Below, in pieces: positions 23,457-27,494 of a stretch of DNA of 27,494 bases. The translations under genes were made by a program, and so were the position numbers. The number at the start of each line of letters is the position of its first letter. The first letter of the stretch is position 1. The stretch covers positions 1-27,494 of the forward strand of contig JAULZZ010000108.1 in NCBI GenBank assembly GCA_032117095.1, in the 5' to 3' direction. The stretch is from REEB470 sp032117095 (lineage in GTDB: Bacteria > Bacillota > Bacilli > Paenibacillales > YIM-B00363). The notes beneath the pieces were generated by a model. The model was not told the origin of the DNA and searched no databases. It saw only the letters and a list, made by a program, of their open reading frames with translations.

Positions 23457-26400
23457 TTATTTTCTTTGGTCGGACATATAATCCTCAACATATGTCCCAA
23501 AAGAGGCGATTCCTTGCTGATTCGTTTCATCTGCTAACCCTTTGAATACCCATTCGTTCAACTCATAGGGTGTTGGATCGCGAAAAATAAATTGTTGGAA
23601 TTTTGCTTTTATAGCATCTGGTCGTATTGTATTTTTAAACTCTGTAATTTTTTGTTGCACTACTGATAGTGACCATGGTGTGTCAACCCAGTAGCGTAAC
23701 CCCTCAACATCCTCACGTGAGACGAGCACATCACGTAGTAGTATATTTTTGTAATTGTTATTAATTGCTATTATTCGAGGGTATTCTGGTCCTGCTTCCA
23801 TAATACTCTCAATGTCCGCAAGCGGGGTATCCTTCCCCCCCCCAGTCATCCAATAATTATAGCCTTCGGTATCAGGATCACGAATGAGTACATCATTATA
23901 CAACCGAATGAGTTTTTCTTCCCGCGTAGAACCACCCGATGTATATCCCAATGCTACAAAATTGTTTCTTGGTTGATCATTTACATAAGGCGTAACATAA
24001 ATCCGGTAGTGAACACCTTTCTTTAAGGAAGAACCGTTAATGGTGGCTTGGGTTGATGTGGTAATTGCCACTAAAGTTCTGGTTTCTTTTGTCGTATCCC
24101 AAGAATTTAGATGACCAAGTCTAGAATACTCTATTTTGTATTTATTCGCATAGGGATATTTTGGCCAAGTGATTACAATATCATTAGAAGTTCCTTTTGT
24201 GGCTGTAACTTTTTCTGGTGGCAACACTAAACCGCCTTGCCAAATATAAAATGGGGTATAGCATGTTCCTGAAGACTTATAGAATTTTACTATTGCTCGT
24301 CTGCTCCTTTCTAATGGGGACATGTCCACGGATACTGTAAGATTTTTCTCACCTATGCCTTCTGTTTTGCTTGCCCCCGCAATCTTCGCCCAAGTTTCAG
24401 TTTGTTCAACCTCGGCGTACCATTTTTCATCCGGTTGCAGTGTGAGTGGTTTCAGTTTGATTACTTTTTGGGAAGGTTGAATCGTAGGATACCAGTGACT
24501 TTGGGACGGTTCTCCATTGGTTAGAGTACTTTCTATCGCAAAATCGACTGGGCAAGGATTTGTTGGCGGTGGTGGAACTGGAATCTTAAACGATGTTTTG
24601 ATCGTCACTGTATCAAGAACAGGATCTAGGATGTGGCTGTAGTCCGTAGGGTTTGTATCGTTCAAAAAATCAATATTCCCCGCCCCATTCAACGTAAACC
24701 CTGTTTTTGGTGTCAACTTAATCGTCGCACCATACGTATCGCCTCCGACAAACTTAATGAACGTTCCCGTCCAATTGAATGTCGCATCGAGCTGACCGTT
24801 GAATTCCTTGCTCTCATGAGCAGACTTTAAGTCACCCGCTTTCGGTAAATAAGTAATGTTTAATTGGTCCACCTTTTTTTTGTCTATCTTAAACGTCGTT
24901 TTGATCGTCACTGTGTCGGCAACCTTATCGTAGTTGTATTCCGTAGGAATCGTATCGTCCAAAAAATCAATATTCCCCGCCCCATTCAACGTAAACCCTG
25001 CTTTTGGTGTCAACGTAATCGTCGCACCATACGTATTGCCTGCGACAAACTTAATGAACTCTCCCGTCCAAGTGAATGTCGCAACGAGCTGACCGTTGAA
25101 TTCCTTGTACGCATGATCAGACTTTAAGTCGCCCGCTTTCGGTGAATAAGAAATGTTCAATTGGTTCACTATGTTTATGGGTATATAAAACGCTGTTTTG
25201 ATCGTCACTGTGTCAAGAACAGGATCTAGGATGTGGCTGTAGTCCGCAGGAATCGTATCATTCAAAAAATCAATATTCCCCGCACCAATCAACGTAAACC
25301 CTGCTTTTGGTTTCAACGTAATCGTCGCACCATACGTATTGCCTGCGACAAACTTATTATTAATGAATGTTCCCGTCCAAATGAATGTCGCATCGAGCTG
25401 ACCGTTGAATGCCCTACTCGCATGATCAGACTTTAAGTCACCCGCTTTCGGTAAATAAGAAATGTTCAATTGGTTGACCTTTTTTTTGTCTATCTTAAAC
25501 GTCGTTTTGATCGTCACTGTGTCGGCAACCTTATCGTAGTTGTATTCCGTAGGAATCGTATCGTCCAAAAAATCAATATTCCCCGCCCCATTCAACGTAA
25601 ACCCTGTTTTTGGTTTCAACGTAATCGTCGCACCATACGTATTGCCTGCGACAAACTTATTGTTATCAAACGTTCCCGTCCAAATGAATTTCGCATCGAG
25701 CTGACCGTTGAATTCCTTGCTCTCATGAGCAGACTTTAAGTCACCCGCTTGCGGTAAATAAGAAATGTTCAATTGGTCCACAATCAACCCTTGTGTTTTT
25801 TGATACGTTGCCGTAATTTTTGCAGTTGCATTGTCAAATAGGGTACTAAGTGCATCTCTCACTGTAAAATAGTTCGCACCCATCGTAGCCGTGTCGATCG
25901 CATAGCCGAATTTTGGGACTAAGGTGATCGTCGCTGTATATGTTGTATTCGCTTTAAATTTTCCGCCTATGAGATTGTCAGGTCCAGTCGTCTGCGGATC
26001 GCCATCGTCCCATGCAACGGTTGCTTTGTATTGCTCCGTCTCAAATTGGCTCATTGCAATGTTTCCGCTCAATGGGGATTCCAACTCTATGATCTCTTTT
26101 ACAAACGTGCGGGGCACGATGCGCTGTACGGGTCGAAGCCCGATTTCGGAACTTTTCGCCGTTTGTGGTTGAAAGTTGTTCGTGGACGCCCCAATTTTGA
26201 CGTTCGTAAATGTCGTACCGTATCCTCCGCCACGCACGATTTTATTGGTGGAAGGATTCGTTAGATACGGTGAAAACGTCCATTCCGCTACATTGCCACT
26301 TATATCGTACAAATTATATGCATTTTTTCCTTTTGTTTTGAGTGGTTGTGTCTTGTTGTCTGCGTTATCGACGTACCAAGCGACTTTTTTCGTTTCAACT

Positions 26401-27494
26401 GTCATGTTGGATTGTGCCCCACTGACAAAATCTCCAGGCAACCAATAATATGTCAATCCGTTTTTTGTCGTGCTGATCGTCTTTGGCGGTGTTCCGTTGT
26501 CCCAGCTTGGTTTTGTCGGTCCCAAATAACGCGCTACGACTTCCCACTCGTTGCTCGTCGGCAGACGGTAGCCGTTGTTGCGCGTTTGCAACACAACCGC
26601 AGGGAGTGTCATCGCATTTTTGAGCACATTGTCGTTTTCATCCCGATACACTGGATGTAATCCGTGTATTTCCGACCACGCATTCAGCCATACGATCGCA
26701 TCGTTCCATTGCATGTGCGTGACGGGTTGCAACGTGTTTGTGTAGGTGTTAATCGGAATATCCCCATCTTTCCCTTGACTTCCCTCTCTCCCTACTTTTA
26801 TAAGTGTGTTTCCGCTACTGAATGTATACCCCGCACTTTCTGCAACGTTTCTCACGCTATACCATGTCACATAGCTCAATTCGGTAGGCAATACATGCAA
26901 ATTCACGAGATCAGACAGGGGTTGCGCGAAGTCATTGTTTCCCAGCGGGATAAAGATGCTGTTTTTGGATAATGTTTCGAATGGGAAAGACACAAAACCT
27001 GGCCGCTCATTCACCACCGACATCATGTTACCGCCATTGTTGCCGGATACAGTCAGATTGACATCGTCAGATAACAACTTTGCGGTCGCATAACTGGCGA
27101 TTTGATCACCAACCGTTTCCCCATCGGGATTGAGCAATGTCCGATACCGTGTGATGTCAAACCGCAAATATTGTTGGTCATTCACGATTTGTCCATTGAG
27201 GAGCGCAGTGGACACATTATTCTTCCACAGAGAGATGTTGAAAGATTTCAGGGGATCGAACAATACTTTTGGTGCGGCGTAGCGGGCAGAAACTTTATTG
27301 GTATCTATAAAATGCGCTTGATCGTTCGTAGGATCACCGTCGTCACTAAATCGATACTGCGTCAATTCGTAGCGATCGTCTTTTTTTGTGAGGAGGAGTG
27401 CCAAATACTGCGTCGCTCCATTGCGCTTTGGGGACTTATATCGCCACTCTTTTTCGTCTGCACCGTGTTCCAAATACATCAGCTGCGAAGCAGA
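23457..27494 (-). CDS. Giant multi-domain surface protein, N-terminus cut by the window edge
   Basis: The frame is open to the right edge, so this is the C-terminal 1345 residues or so of a larger protein. Numbering from the ATG at 27479: a beta-rich region (1-150); an FGE/sulfatase-modifying-factor domain (about 150-455; MQWNDAIVWLNAWSE, GYRLPTSNEWE, LYDISGNVAEWT, RGGGYG) without any cysteine; a first Ig-like repeat (460-565); four close tandem copies of it (566-968, see 24575-25782); a Pro-rich linker (PVPPPP); a BACON-like domain (about 980-1085, with two cysteines); a fibronectin-III-like domain (about 1088-1185); and a DUF4214 region (about 1190-1320; IRLYNDVLIRDPDTEGYNYW). It is probably extracellular, for adhesion or surface-layer assembly. 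Whether SLH or signal sequences exist upstream cannot be seen. It shares FGE and Ig-like modules with the protein at 14052-16544. Confidence 0.9.
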   Translation of the reverse strand, partial: SASQLMYLEHGADEKEWRYKSPKRNGATQYLALLLTKKDDRYELTQYRFSDDGDPTNDQAHFIDTNKVSARYAAPKVLFDPLKSFNISLWKNNVSTALLNGQIVNDQQYLRFDITRYRTLLNPDGETVGDQIASYATAKLLSDDVNLTVSGNNGGNMMSVVNERPGFVSFPFETLSKNSIFIPLGNNDFAQPLSDLVNLHVLPTELSYVTWYSVRNVAESAGYTFSSGNTLIKVGREGSQGKDGDIPINTYTNTLQPVTHMQWNDAIVWLNAWSEIHGLHPVYRDENDNVLKNAMTLPAVVLQTRNNGYRLPTSNEWEVVARYLGPTKPSWDNGTPPKTISTTKNGLTYYWLPGDFVSGAQSNMTVETKKVAWYVDNADNKTQPLKTKGKNAYNLYDISGNVAEWTFSPYLTNPSTNKIVRGGGYGTTFTNVKIGASTNNFQPQTAKSSEIGLRPVQRIVPRTFVKEIIELESPLSGNIAMSQFETEQYKATVAWDDGDPQTTGPDNLIGGKFKANTTYTATITLVPKFGYAIDTATMGANYFTVRDALSTLFDNATAKITATYQKTQGLIVDQLNISYLPQAGDLKSAHESKEFNGQLDAKFIWTGTFDNNKFVAGNTYGATITLKPKTGFTLNGAGNIDFLDDTIPTEYNYDKVADTVTIKTTFKIDKKKVNQLNISYLPKAGDLKSDHASRAFNGQLDATFIWTGTFINNKFVAGNTYGATITLKPKAGFTLIGAGNIDFLNDTIPADYSHILDPVLDTVTIKTAFYIPINIVNQLNISYSPKAGDLKSDHAYKEFNGQLVATFTWTGEFIKFVAGNTYGATITLTPKAGFTLNGAGNIDFLDDTIPTEYNYDKVADTVTIKTTFKIDKKKVDQLNITYLPKAGDLKSAHESKEFNGQLDATFNWTGTFIKFVGGDTYGATIKLTPKTGFTLNGAGNIDFLNDTNPTDYSHILDPVLDTVTIKTSFKIPVPPPPTNPCPVDFAIESTLTNGEPSQSHWYPTIQPSQKVIKLKPLTLQPDEKWYAEVEQTETWAKIAGASKTEGIGEKNLTVSVDMSPLERSRRAIVKFYKSSGTCYTPFYIWQGGLVLPPEKVTATKGTSNDIVITWPKYPYANKYKIEYSRLGHLNSWDTTKETRTLVAITTSTQATINGSSLKKGVHYRIYVTPYVNDQPRNNFVALGYTSGGSTREEKLIRLYNDVLIRDPDTEGYNYWMTGGGKDTPLADIESIMEAGPEYPRIIAINNNYKNILLRDVLVSREDVEGLRYWVDTPWSLSVVQQKITEFKNTIRPDAIKAKFQQFIFRDPTPYELNEWVFKGLADETNQQGIASFGTYVEDYMSDQRK
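24575..25782 (-). repeat. Four tandem ~300-bp in-frame repeats (ABAB pattern)
   Basis: In coding order the units are 25479-25782 (101 codons), 25171-25478 (103), 24873-25170 (99) and 24575-24872 (about 98). Each begins V(D/N)QLNI(S/T)Y.P.AGDLKS and contains NTYGATI and AGNIDFL. Units one and three share the ending IPTEYNYDKVADTVTIKTTF then KIDKKK; units two and four share DYSHILDPVLDTVTIKT. The first two units, however, share NNKFVAGNTYGATITLKPK, while the last two share the shortened FIKFV form with LTPK. Confidence 0.92.

Noticed and set aside
24633..25739. Series of similar plus-strand frames rich in Arg and Ile
   Set aside because: They are antisense shadows of the four tandem repeats in the minus-strand surface-protein gene.
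24575..25782. CRISPR-like regular repetition
   Set aside because: Units are about 300 bases, in frame, and translate to a protein repeat; there are no short repeats with unique spacers.

Overview
The window looks like chromosomal DNA from an endospore-forming member of the Bacilli. Three things point there: a 26-residue SpoVM gene (16828-16908), the linked set rlmN-prpC-prkC-rsgA-rpe-spoVM, and the block ruvB-spoIID-like-queA-tgt-yajC with ComN-like and TIGR04086-like genes next to secD. A ruvC gene fused into the ruvAB operon and SLH-anchored surface proteins are unlike Bacillus subtilis and would fit a Paenibacillus- or Alicyclobacillus-like lineage; that placement is inference. Nearly every gene lies on the minus strand. 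The one exception is the small membrane protein gene at 1933-2322.

Layout. 56-1644: secD and a comN-like gene, overlapping. 1933-2322: inverted TIGR04086-type membrane protein gene. 2350-4967: queA-tgt-yajC, for tRNA queuosine synthesis plus the Sec accessory YajC. 5021-5314: a small inverted-repeat element. 5309-9639: ruvC-ruvA-ruvB-spoIID-like, translationally coupled, with a good sigma-A promoter at 9689-9717. 10097-12466: an unrecognised cysteine-rich secreted or membrane protein. 12467-14051: about 1.6 kb with no intact gene, made of miniature inverted-repeat elements, a decayed IS66 transposase and AT-rich sequence. 14052-16544: an SLH-anchored surface protein ending in an FGE/sulfatase-modifying-factor fold. 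16769-16969: spoVM with its own sigma-E-like promoter and terminator. 17146-22703: rlmN-prpC-prkC-rsgA-rpe. 22801-23205: one repeat with another inserted inside it. 23457-27494: the 3' part of a giant surface protein whose N-terminus lies beyond the right edge.

How the genes fit together. The housekeeping blocks cover protein export (SecD, YajC), tRNA and rRNA modification (QueA, Tgt, RlmN), Holliday-junction processing (RuvABC), peptidoglycan-sensing Ser/Thr signalling (PrkC/PrpC), ribosome assembly (RsgA) and sporulation (SpoVM, SpoIID-like). Three lineage-specific extracellular proteins sit between these conserved blocks, next to small mobile repeats. Two of them are cysteine-free in their FGE-like regions and share a shuffled domain set. 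The third has 22 cysteines after its signal sequence.

The most novel material is (i) a 294/295-bp element with inverted ends, present twice, one copy supplying the stop codon of the SpoIID-like gene and the other sitting inside a second repeat with a TTA target duplication; (ii) the cysteine-rich protein with duplicated four-cysteine modules; and (iii) the ABAB tandem-repeat surface protein. No tRNA, rRNA, CRISPR array, reverse transcriptase or intact transposase was seen.
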